64,000 nt of DNA from Verrucomicrobiota bacterium. Its GTDB lineage: Bacteria; Verrucomicrobiota; Verrucomicrobiia; Verrucomicrobiales; DEV007. Under the pieces are notes generated by a model, which was not told the origin of the DNA, did not search any database, and worked only from the letters and a program-made list of their open reading frames with translations. The DNA lies in NCBI GenBank assembly GCA_020630975.1, contig JAHDID010000012.1, forward strand, positions 23,216 to 87,215. Reading direction: 5' to 3'. Each line of letters opens with the position of its first letter. Within the stretch, counting starts at the first letter, position 1. Positions 10,723 through 18,218 of the stretch are shown here, in pieces. The translations under genes and the position numbers were made by a program.

Positions 10723-13506
10723 CTACTCGCCAGCGACCAGCTCGATCCGCTTGAGCAGACTGGCATGCTCAGGCGCACTCAAATCTAGCCCCTGTCGTGT
10801 ATTCGCATCCGTTAGGGTGATGGTAAAGGTCGAAATCTTTGACCACTCGATCGTTTTCTCGTCCTTGCTCTTAAAGTCGCTGGGACTTAGCAGGACTGTC
10901 GTCTCGCCATCGCCATCTAGGCGGCGACCATGGTGAAAATTGCCTTGGTCTCTGCCACCACCGAGGAATTTACTGTCGGTGCCTATACCAAAAAGGATGG
11001 GCTGATCGGCCTTTAAATTCAAGGTGACTGCGAGCTTTGCGCCACTGGTGTCCAGCTCGGGGTCCTGAAACTTGTAAGTCTTGTAGCTGGAGCCATTGCG
11101 GCTGCTCCAGTTTTGCATGCCGTTGGCGAAGTCGTCGACCAGCCCAGTTTTGGGTAAGCTCTGATACTGGGCGAGATCGATATCGCTAGGGATATGGGTG
11201 TGATCATCGCTGCATAGCACAAAGGTTTTTGTGCTGCCGCGCTCTAAAGGCTGCTCGGCATCGAGCTGGTAGCGGCAGAGGGCGTAGGTGTAGAGAGGTA
11301 GCTGAGCGTGCACAGGGATCTGCGCGGTCCAGGTGTTGTTGGCTTTCTCGACCTGCTCGGCTCGCCTCCAAAAGCGGGCCACCGAGTTGGGATCGTAGCT
11401 GTAGTAGATCTCGACCACCTGGAGTCGCTCTGGCTGCTCAGGTGTCACGGCGAAGGAGGCCGTATTTCCCTCGATCGAAAAGGTCGAGGGCGGGGTGGCC
11501 GGTATGTTCTGCTCTTTGCCGCCTAGGTATTGGTGAAACCAATGGTTTAGCACCACCCATTGCTCGGGCCCGGGGCCGTGGTTGGCGTGGACATTGCCGG
11601 TCACACGCCACTCGTCGTGTGGTAGCATATCCATCGAGCGGTAGATCCGCTCCTGGGCAGAGTGGAAGTCATTGCTCGAAGTGATGAATAGGACCGGTAT
11701 CTCGACATGTGGCCAATAGGCAGCGGGATCGATGGTGTTTTGGTAGAGCTCGATGTCTTTGATATTGCGGATCACCCCTCCAGTCTGCATACCCGCGTAG
11801 TTTTCCCACAGATAGGCAGTGCCGCCTACGAATGGGGCCACGGCTTTCAGCCTAGGGTCGATCGAGGTCATCGAGGTGATGGTACCGCCCATGGAAAATC
11901 CGGTGAAACCGAGACGCTCGGCATCGACCTCGGGCTGCTGCTCCAGAAAGGTCAGCGCCCGGCGCCCTGCTAGAGCTAGCATGAACCAATTCGAATTCCG
12001 CGGGCTCATGATCGGGTCGACGCTATGCTTGTCGGGCTGAAAGTCGCTCTTGAAGTGCTTGCGCAGGGCTTTCTTGTAAAAGCCAGGGCCCTGAGTGGGA
12101 TCGATCTTGCCCCAGTCGGTCAGGTCTTGAGTGTCATTCTCCAGCGGGCGACCGAGCCAGTTGATATCGACCGTGGCAAAGCCCTGCGTGCCGAAATAGT
12201 GACCACGATTGCGATCTGCTCGCTGACCGCCACCATGGCTCCAGACAAATGCGGGATTTTTCTGCCCGTTTTTGGGAAAGCAGTAGTAAGCCGAGATGCG
12301 CGAGTCGACGCCTTTGAACGTACCGACCTTAAAGGTGATCAGGCGCGAGACCACGCCATCGGCCTCCCACTCGCCGTGGACTTTCACATCTAGATCCTCC
12401 GCTCTGGGATCGTAGCTGCCCCACATCTCTCGTGCGTCCTTTGGCAGCTGGCTGGCGTCGGTGTAGGGGGCTAGCGAGTCAGGGCTATCGGATAGCGGCA
12501 GCACTAGGCGAGTTTTCTCCAGTTGGCTGATGACTTGGTCGCCATTGCGGTCGAAGGCGCTGAACAGGTCGGGAAACGAGCCAGTCCACTCTGCCTGCTC
12601 CACCGTACCGTTTTTGTCAGTATCGAGCTTGGCTAGAAGGGCGGGGGAGGCGATTTCTGCTGCGTTGAGCGATCCGTTGCCATCGAGGTCGGATTTGGTG
12701 AACCCTGTTAGCCAATAAGCGTCAAAATCAGCCTTGTTGGTGTCGGGGCTTTTTTTGTCCGTGCGCATCACGTGCAGCAGGTATTTCCAGCAGGGGGTAT
12801 CCACGCTCTTTTCTGGGCGAGTCGGCTTGGTCAATCCGATCTCGGCGAAGAGATGAGGGGTGATCACATTCAGCGCGCCGTCGCGCATCGGGTGGATGGT
12901 ATCCGGCACGTAGGCGAGAAAGGTGAGGGGCGTCTCGTCGAGCACTCGCTGCCAGTTGGGGTAGTGGTCGATCAGCTGCAGGTCTCGCTCTTTCGCCACG
13001 TCGCGATACATTTGATTGAACTCTGCTAGCTGCGGGCGGCGAGTCGAGGTGTGGCCCACGGCGGGATTCATCACCTGTAGGATGATCTCGCACTGCTCAT
13101 TCTGTGCCAGTAGTTGATCGATCATCGAGTTCAGGTTCGCTTTGGCGTGCTCGACGGTTGTCTTTCGCTGCCCCACTGCATCATTCACCGAGAACTCGAT
13201 CAGCACGGTATCGGGCTGGTGTTTGAGCACCTTCTCTTCGATATTTTTGATGCCCCAGTCGGAGTTGGCTCCCCCCTGTGCGCCATTGATCACCTTGGCC
13301 TGTCCTGGGTAGGCCTGCTCCAGAGAGACGGCTAGCTGGTCCACCCATGCTCCGACAGCTGTCAGACTGGTGCCAAACGTCACCACGGTCTGCTGCTTCC
13401 CAGCCTCGAGATTCTGAATGAGAGTCGAGGTGTCTGCGCCCTTTAGAGACAGTGATGGTGCGAGGATCAAGAGGAGCGTCAGTCCGTAGGTAATGGGTGA
13501 TTTCAT
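10723..13506 (-). CDS. Secreted SGNH hydrolase / EF-hand / alpha-beta hydrolase fusion
   Basis: About 927 aa from the Met at 13506, which opens a signal peptide (PITYGLTLLLILAPSLSLKGA); the frame is open to 13584. Residues about 35-225 form an SGNH/GDSL hydrolase: GTSLT (Ser47), NGAQGG, SVND (Asn108) and PDTIHP (Asp202, His205). Next come three EF-hand-like calcium loops, DLDGNGSL, DTDKNGTV and DRNGDQVI (about 272-325). Then an acetyl-xylan-esterase/dienelactone-hydrolase-like domain has an SHGGGQ oxyanion segment and nucleophile Ser538 in GFSMGG. The C-terminal about 130 residues resemble a beta-sandwich binding domain. Two different esterase folds in one exported protein suggest deacylation of decorated polysaccharide; the substrate is inferred. 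Confidence 0.85.
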   Translation of the reverse strand: MKSPITYGLTLLLILAPSLSLKGADTSTLIQNLEAGKQQTVVTFGTSLTAVGAWVDQLAVSLEQAYPGQAKVINGAQGGANSDWGIKNIEEKVLKHQPDTVLIEFSVNDAVGQRKTTVEHAKANLNSMIDQLLAQNEQCEIILQVMNPAVGHTSTRRPQLAEFNQMYRDVAKERDLQLIDHYPNWQRVLDETPLTFLAYVPDTIHPMRDGALNVITPHLFAEIGLTKPTRPEKSVDTPCWKYLLHVMRTDKKSPDTNKADFDAYWLTGFTKSDLDGNGSLNAAEIASPALLAKLDTDKNGTVEQAEWTGSFPDLFSAFDRNGDQVISQLEKTRLVLPLSDSPDSLAPYTDASQLPKDAREMWGSYDPRAEDLDVKVHGEWEADGVVSRLITFKVGTFKGVDSRISAYYCFPKNGQKNPAFVWSHGGGQRADRNRGHYFGTQGFATVDINWLGRPLENDTQDLTDWGKIDPTQGPGFYKKALRKHFKSDFQPDKHSVDPIMSPRNSNWFMLALAGRRALTFLEQQPEVDAERLGFTGFSMGGTITSMTSIDPRLKAVAPFVGGTAYLWENYAGMQTGGVIRNIKDIELYQNTIDPAAYWPHVEIPVLFITSSNDFHSAQERIYRSMDMLPHDEWRVTGNVHANHGPGPEQWVVLNHWFHQYLGGKEQNIPATPPSTFSIEGNTASFAVTPEQPERLQVVEIYYSYDPNSVARFWRRAEQVEKANNTWTAQIPVHAQLPLYTYALCRYQLDAEQPLERGSTKTFVLCSDDHTHIPSDIDLAQYQSLPKTGLVDDFANGMQNWSSRNGSSYKTYKFQDPELDTSGAKLAVTLNLKADQPILFGIGTDSKFLGGGRDQGNFHHGRRLDGDGETTVLLSPSDFKSKDEKTIEWSKISTFTITLTDANTRQGLDLSAPEHASLLKRIELVAGE

Positions 13507-13722
13507 AAGGCGTATGGCTGGGGAGTCTAGCATAGTTCGGAATCGAATCTGTCCATAATCGTGCAGGCGTTTTTTAGTCGGCACAATAGGGTGGATAGTT
13601 AGCTTCTCTATTAGCTCTCAGATCGCCAAATAGATCATCGTAAAGATCATCACGATTCGCGTAGTTTTGAAGTGTTTGCTTTTGTTAATCCTCTTATTTT
13701 CAATGGTTTGAAAGAAATATAA

Positions 13723-14481
13723 ATCGTCGTATCAATCATCGCGAAATGTGTTAAAGAGAGTATCGATAGTCTAGCTCCTATTTTGCTTCGGCTATTCTAT
13801 TCGACGACTGATCGAGCTGAATTTTCGGAACTGACCGCTGAAATCTTCGCATTAACTGGGGCGCTGGATCAGATCGTGTCTGCTCAGGAAACGAGGCAGT
13901 CCATTGCACAGCTGATGGCGTGGATCCACCCTTTCTTCGATGGCAATGGTCGGATCTCGCGTCTGTACTCGCATGCCTGTCTGATTCGTGCCGGAGCAGA
14001 TGGAGGTGGTCTATGGTCGCTGTCTCGTGGTTTGGCCAGAAGTCGAGAGGACTACTACCGGTATCTGTCGCGTGCCGATCAGAGCGAGCCATACGAGCAG
14101 CACAGGCGTCTCAGCGAGGCTGGTTTGGGCGATTTCACTCGATTCTTTTTGGAGTCACTGTTGGATCAGATCCGCTTTATGCTAGAGCTGCTAGAGTTGC
14201 AGCAGATCACGGAGCGCATGGAGCGCTATGTGCGATTTCAGCTACGCCCAGCCAAGCATGAGGAGGCACTGGCCAAATTGCTCCGCTGGACCTTCATCGA
14301 ACGCTCCATCCCGCGCGGCAAGGTTAAGGAGATAACCGGCCTCAAGGATACAGCGGCTAGAGAGGTGATCAATTTGGCCTTCGAAGATCGGCTCATCCAA
14401 TCACCAACTCCGAAGGGGGCGATTTCGCTCGCGTTTCCGGCCCGGGTTTTAGATTTCTATTTTCCTCGGTTGTATGTTTAG
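13723..14481 (+). pseudogene. 5'-truncated Fic-family protein gene
   Basis: The frame opens after a TAA at 13720-13722 but has no ATG or GTG; the first possible initiator is TTG 13783. Numbered from that TTG, the Fic motif HPFFDGNGRISRL (His49) is intact, followed by the GLWSLSRGLARS region and a C-terminal winged-HTH-like segment. Related Fic proteins with this C-terminal layout are usually over 350 aa, with a substantial domain before the Fic motif, and that part is missing. The remnant borders the cassette-like island, so truncation may date from that insertion. A TTG-started short protein cannot be excluded. Confidence 0.7.
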
Positions 14482-14926
14482 TACACAGCGGATTCATTTC
14501 CGATACAATGAAGTTATCACGAGTACGAGGGTACATGACTGCGAGCTAGTCCTTAAAGAGCGACTAAGAAAATTGGGCTTTGAGGTAGCAGGGAGGCCAT
14601 TGTTCAATGGATCAAGCGAAAAGCGAAACTGCAGCTTATTGCAGCCTAAAATTTGGTTATCCAAACAATATCAGTGTTAACCTGAAATCTGTAAATTTGA
14701 ATTGTTTTAATTCACAAAAACGAAGCTGAGCCTGCAAATACACTCCTAATCTCTCCTAACCTAAGGATATCAGCATCGCGCCATCAAGAACTTTGGGCTC
14801 CTTTTCAATACCTGGATATCATCACCGAAACAGTGGAAAAACCTTGTTACAAAGGGACTTTCAGGGTATTAACTGACCTAAGTAGCTTCGTGGATATCAC
14901 TTTGCGAGGTGTTACGAATCAATACT
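14482..14926. other. Gene-free stretch at left edge of cassette island
   Basis: No convincing coding region: the only open frame is about 68 codons, overlaps the Fic remnant and has no family resemblance. Base composition turns AT-richer than the flanks. The motif GGATATCA occurs three times (around 14764, 14814 and 14891). A TCCTAAC at 14754-14760 could be an older attC left box. No integrase gene is present here. Confidence 0.5.
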
Positions 14927-14933
14927 GTTAGCT
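14927..14933 (+). other. attC/attI-like right box (GTTAGCT)
   Basis: GTTAGCT lies 7 bp before the ATG of the first cassette-like gene. It is the exact reverse complement of AGCTAAC at 15630-15636, just after that gene. This is the arrangement of integron R'' and R' core sites (GTTRRRY / RYYYAAC), although the last bases deviate from consensus. Confidence 0.5.
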
Positions 14934-14940
14934 CAAAAAA

Positions 14941-15621
14941 ATGAACCTCACCGTCGATCTTCTCATCAAGGAAGCCCTGGATATGCAACTACCATGCTAT
15001 CGCCTTCTTGAGAATGTAGACGCACCTATTATGGGGTATTGGAAAGGAGATCGAAGCGATTTTGATCTATCCGATTCGGAAGACGGTTTTCACCTATTAA
15101 GCCTCCACGAAGAATACCTTAATGATCTGGACCTTTTCCAGTGGAAAAGAGAAACTCCGTATTCTGTCCGCGGTATTCGCAGAAGTCCTGAATGGTATGG
15201 TATCGTTCCCGATACGACCGAAACACCGGGGTTTGACGATCTGGAGTTTACTGGTACACCGCTAAACGGGCTGAAAGCTATTTCTTACCCGCCATTTTCA
15301 GCAATCTGCCTCTATGGTTCGGGTAAGGTTGCTCAAGCTTTGAATGATCAGGGACTTACTAGGGGGCAGTACCAGCGAATTATCAGCACACAATACAATT
15401 TGTTTCAGGAGTACGTGCAGTGGTCTGACGAGAACTTTTGTGATCTGTCCGACTCTGCTGTTCGGATAGGTGGTTGGACGCCTTATTACCCAACACAAGA
15501 TTTTTACACTCCCCCTGAATACCGATTCATCGCTTGTTCGAGCATCGACGCTGAACCTTGGTATGAGATAACTCATAATTGGGCTACTAATCTCACTCGT
15601 GTAGAGTCTCACATTACATGA
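14941..15621 (+). CDS. Cassette-borne hypothetical protein, 226 aa
   Basis: An acidic, Tyr- and Trp-rich cytosolic protein without signal peptide, membrane segment or recognised domain. The start ATG follows a GTTAGCT box by 7 bp and the stop is followed 8 bp later by AGCTAAC. There is little room for a promoter. Composition is AT-richer than the chromosomal genes on either side. Context suggests an integron-type gene cassette. Such cassettes often carry toxin-antitoxin, immunity or novel genes, but nothing in this sequence identifies one. Confidence 0.72.
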   Translation: MNLTVDLLIKEALDMQLPCYRLLENVDAPIMGYWKGDRSDFDLSDSEDGFHLLSLHEEYLNDLDLFQWKRETPYSVRGIRRSPEWYGIVPDTTETPGFDDLEFTGTPLNGLKAISYPPFSAICLYGSGKVAQALNDQGLTRGQYQRIISTQYNLFQEYVQWSDENFCDLSDSAVRIGGWTPYYPTQDFYTPPEYRFIACSSIDAEPWYEITHNWATNLTRVESHIT

Positions 15622-15629
15622 GCACAAGG

Positions 15630-15755
15630 AGCTAACAAATCGTGGCTGGTAAGGGCTAACCTTTTGGTTGTTTGAGCGTGACAAGACTTCGATTTAACCT
15701 ATCCTTTTAGGAGTGGTGCGAGGCGGACGGGCCGCCCTACCAGCACTCAGACGTT
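15630..15755 (+). other. attC-like recombination site, interrupted by a group II intron
   Basis: Left box AGCTAAC is at 15630-15636. The inner arm GCTGGTAAGGGC (15645-15656) pairs with GCCCTACCAGC (15734-15744), leaving one unpaired A on the left arm; attC inner arms likewise carry extrahelical bases. Nine bases on is GTT (15753-15755), where an R'' box would start, but at that point the intron 5' end GTGCG begins. The right half-box appears split by the intron. The total arm-to-arm span of about 125 bp is within known attC sizes. Confidence 0.55.
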
Positions 15756-16384
15756 GTGCGCCGTGCAAAGCGGGGCGCTTCTTATTCGGTGAAAGTCCGA
15801 TTATGATCAAACCTTAGCCAGAAATCATTACCGAGTGTTGCGTTGATGTTAGTTAAGCCCTTAAAACAGAGCGGTAGGTGCCCGCTCCTAAGCTCCTAAT
15901 CAACACTGTGGACCCCGTCCTTGTGGCGGATGGCGAAACAGCATCGGTGAAGAGTACACAGGGAATCATGCAGACCGCACGGAGGCTCGCACCCTCCTCA
16001 AGATTGTTAGAGCTCCGTAAACTGCTTAGGAGTGAGGGCCGACTCAGTAACGCTATGAGGAATGCTGGGTAAATGGTGACAGGCGAATTGTGGAAGTGCC
16101 GAAGCTACAACTGGGCCCAGCTCGCCAAGCTATGGGACGCCGAGGGGTAAATATTAGGCCCAGGCCCAGGTCCTGGCATAGTGGAGAAGCTTTGGTCTCG
16201 AGAGGGTCAACGAGAGTTGAACTTGGCAGGAAGACCAAAGTAAGGTATGAGAGTAGAGAATAAACTGAAAGTAGGGAGGACCCGACGGTTATGTGCGCGG
16301 ATCATCGAGCAACCCTGTGCGGGGAAACCGCACGCAGGGATCTGCGAGGGGGGGGCGTCAGGTAACTGGCGTTCCTGCCTTAAT
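15756..16384 (+). ncRNA. Group II intron-like RNA without an intron-encoded protein
   Basis: The 5' end GTGCGCC is followed by the group II hallmark GGTGAAAGTCCGA (near 15800). Other intron-like segments include an ACACAGGGAATC stretch near 15960. Domain V is a hairpin starting GAGC at 16307, with stem pairs CCCTG/CAGGG and TGCGG/CCGCA, a GAAA-containing loop and a 2-nt CG bulge. A domain VI-like hairpin GCGTCA/TGGCGT follows near 16357. The lower domain V pairing is imperfect (GATC where GTTC is usual), and the 3' boundary is approximate. The longest ORF inside is about 65 codons with no reverse-transcriptase or maturase motif, so any splicing would need a protein in trans. Confidence 0.75.
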
Positions 16385-16396
16385 GTGAAGAAATAT

Positions 16397-16774
16397 ATGA
16401 ACTATGAAAAATATATAATTGTTGACTGCGCCACTTATGGATCGAAAAACTTGTATTACCCTGATTCAATGGCAGAGCAAGTAAATGGACGGCTACTGCT
16501 TACAACGTTAGAAGAAAAGTGGGATGAGTATTGGTCGTTGGTCATTAAAACTACAAGTGAAATGGCAGAGCAAGTAATAGGGGTTTATGATTTTCAAGCA
16601 AGTTTTGAAACCCATGATTTTCAAATGAAAGTTTACGATTCGAAGGGCTGGGATAGTGCAGATTACTTAAAGTTGTGGATTCAGTTTATAGATTCTGATT
16701 CTGAAACTATAGTTCCGATTTTTGACACTACTTTTGAAAAACTAGAAGTAGTTCACTGTCAGCCTGTATTTTAG
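16397..16774 (+). CDS. Cassette-borne hypothetical protein, 125 aa
   Basis: The frame is open from 16247, inside the intron. The sensible start is ATG 16397 just after the intron end, where codon use changes to AT-rich and the peptide becomes normal. The product is acidic with many Tyr, Trp and Phe (IIVDCATYGSKNLYY, DYLKLWIQFIDSDSE) and two similar SEMAEQV/DSMAEQV segments. It has no signal peptide and no recognised domain. TGCTAAC follows the stop directly, as expected for the left box of a cassette attC site. Function unknown. Confidence 0.7.
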   Translation: MNYEKYIIVDCATYGSKNLYYPDSMAEQVNGRLLLTTLEEKWDEYWSLVIKTTSEMAEQVIGVYDFQASFETHDFQMKVYDSKGWDSADYLKLWIQFIDSDSETIVPIFDTTFEKLEVVHCQPVF

Positions 16775-16927
16775 TGCTAACTAGTGACCGAAATTAGAAA
16801 ATGCATAACACGGTGCGGTACGATAATGACTCTGTATCAGGGGTTCGAACTTTTTTTGCCTTGATTTAATTTACCTTTCTTCGAGCCTATTGGCGTTGGG
16901 CGCCGTATGTTCGCTCAAGCGTTAGAC
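16775..16927 (+). other. attC-like recombination site between second and third cassette genes
   Basis: The left core TGCTAAC (16775-16781) abuts the stop codon; a second candidate, GCATAAC, is at 16803-16809. The right core GTTAGAC (16921-16927) fits GTTRRRY exactly and is preceded by GCTCAAGC, resembling attC right ends. AACACGGTGC (16807-16816) pairs imperfectly with GCGCCGTATGTT (16900-16911). The span of 120-150 bp is compatible with attC. No gene fits in this spacer. Confidence 0.55.
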
Positions 16928-16940
16928 TTTATATATCCCT

Positions 16941-17318
16941 ATGAATTCCAATTGCAAGATACTGTGGGTCGATGCAGTCACTGCTAACCCCGAAGAAACA
17001 TCGTCATTTTACAATAAGGTTTTGGGGCTTTACCCATGCGAGGTCCTAGAGGGAGATAATCAGATATCATATTCGATGCAATCAGGCGGAGATGACATCA
17101 TGGGTGTCTTAACCGATCAGAAATTCAAAGACTGGATAAAGGGATGGGTTCTATATTTCAACGTTCAAGACTATGATCACGCGATAGATCAAGCAACAGC
17201 TAACGGCGGTGAGATCTTTAAGGAATTCACACCTAGCAACCTAAAGCACCCGAGGTCATGCCTATTGAAGGATCCCGCTGGGAATCCTATAATGATATCG
17301 GAAGACAACCAAACCTGA
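16941..17318 (+). CDS. VOC-superfamily (glyoxalase/bleomycin-resistance-like) protein
   Basis: A 125-residue single-domain protein of the vicinal-oxygen-chelate fold. The first beta-alpha-beta unit (ILWVDAVTANPEETSSFYNKVLGL) is followed by MQSGGDDIMGVL, and the second unit carries YFNVQDYDHAIDQATANGGEI, with LLKDPAGNPIMI at the C-terminus. Such proteins act as lyases, dioxygenases or drug-binding proteins. The specific activity cannot be assigned, and the usual glutamate metal ligand near the end appears as Met/Ile (NPIMISED). It starts 13 bp after a GTTAGAC box and is followed directly by GGCTAAC, consistent with a gene cassette. Confidence 0.85.
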   Translation: MNSNCKILWVDAVTANPEETSSFYNKVLGLYPCEVLEGDNQISYSMQSGGDDIMGVLTDQKFKDWIKGWVLYFNVQDYDHAIDQATANGGEIFKEFTPSNLKHPRSCLLKDPAGNPIMISEDNQT

Positions 17319-17350
17319 GGCTAACAACAAAGCGGCTGGATAACCTGCTA
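17319..17350 (+). other. Left half of a third attC-like site
   Basis: GGCTAACAACAAAGCGGCTGG directly follows the stop of the VOC gene and matches the left-end layout after the two preceding genes. No matching GTTRRRY right box was found before the chromosomal YdjY-like gene at 17493, so this end may be degraded. The remaining spacer to 17492 holds nothing else I can recognise. Confidence 0.4.
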
Positions 17351-17492
17351 GTCTTTACCTACCTAGTATTATCGCAAAGGCTTCGGTTTCACTTTGTACT
17401 GCCATGGGTTGGAGTTCACATGGAAGGTCATGCGAGAAAGGGATATGGCCGCAAATTCACTTTGGCACGAATAAACGCCCTCGGTTGTATCT

Positions 17493-18191
17493 CTAAAATC
17501 TCAGCACCACCCGAATTGGTCGACCGACTTTTGGCAGTGCAGCTTCATTTGGCACATGGACCTCGTCGTTGTCTTTGGTTTCGCCTTGGTAGTTCACGAG
17601 GGCGATTGGATCGTGGAAGATGGCGATGAGTGAACCTGTGGTGTCAGCTGCAAACTGGCCGTTAGTCACCTCTGACCCATTGTAGGCCCAAGTGCCTTGG
17701 ATGGCTTGCTCGGCAGTTTTTTGAGTGCTCGGGTCGATGAGGCTGATGGCTTGATCAAAATTGAGCTTGGCGACTCGGCCGTTGAGGTCCCACTCGATCC
17801 AGCCTCGGATTGGGGTGTCTTTTGGGGGGGGCTCAGCATCGGGTTGGCTCTGGGCTTTTGCGCCGAGTAGTAGGGCTACCACATGTAGGTCCGAGGGGCG
17901 GATTTTGGTGGTCAGGACACTCTCATGAGTTTTACCGGTCTCAGAGACGAGTAAGTACTCGACCACGCCGGTCCGCATGTTGACCTCGGCAGGAAAGGAT
18001 AGGGAGCGGCGTTTCGGGTCGAAGGTGATGCCCTTGTAGGCGAGGCGTCCGTCGGGGAGCTTAGTGACGCCTTGAGGCAGCTCTTCGGCCAGAGTGGCCA
18101 AGCTGATCGTCAGAAATACGAAAAGTATGGTGGCTAGCCTGAAAAATAATGCCAACTGCCGTGGCTGGCAGGGCGAGTTTGGCCTTGTCAT
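17493..18191 (-). CDS. Exported YdjY-domain protein
   Basis: 232 aa with an N-terminal signal segment (ALFFRLATILFVFLTISLATLA) and a body matching the YdjY-type domain. The domain recalls segments such as GITFDPKRRSLSFPAEVNMR, VEYLLVSETGKTHESVL and GWIEWDL. This family is found in secreted proteins of Planctomycetes and Verrucomicrobia; its biochemical role is not established. The start lies 27 bp from the divergent giant-protein gene at 18219, so their promoters must overlap or lie within coding sequence. Confidence 0.8.
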   Translation of the reverse strand: MTRPNSPCQPRQLALFFRLATILFVFLTISLATLAEELPQGVTKLPDGRLAYKGITFDPKRRSLSFPAEVNMRTGVVEYLLVSETGKTHESVLTTKIRPSDLHVVALLLGAKAQSQPDAEPPPKDTPIRGWIEWDLNGRVAKLNFDQAISLIDPSTQKTAEQAIQGTWAYNGSEVTNGQFAADTTGSLIAIFHDPIALVNYQGETKDNDEVHVPNEAALPKVGRPIRVVLRF

Positions 18192-18218
18192 TCAGGACAT
18201 TAGATCGGTTATTTAGAG

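Noticed and set aside
14474-14680. 68-codon ORF overlapping the end of the Fic remnant
   Set aside because: No start signal, no recognisable protein character, and it is not flanked by cassette boxes.
15878-16072. Small ORF within the intron as an intron-encoded protein
   Set aside because: Only 64 codons, no reverse-transcriptase, maturase or endonuclease motif, and the region is structured RNA.
17493-18191. YdjY-like gene as part of the cassette array
   Set aside because: Opposite strand, higher GC, signal peptide and no GTTAG/CTAAC boxes at its ends.
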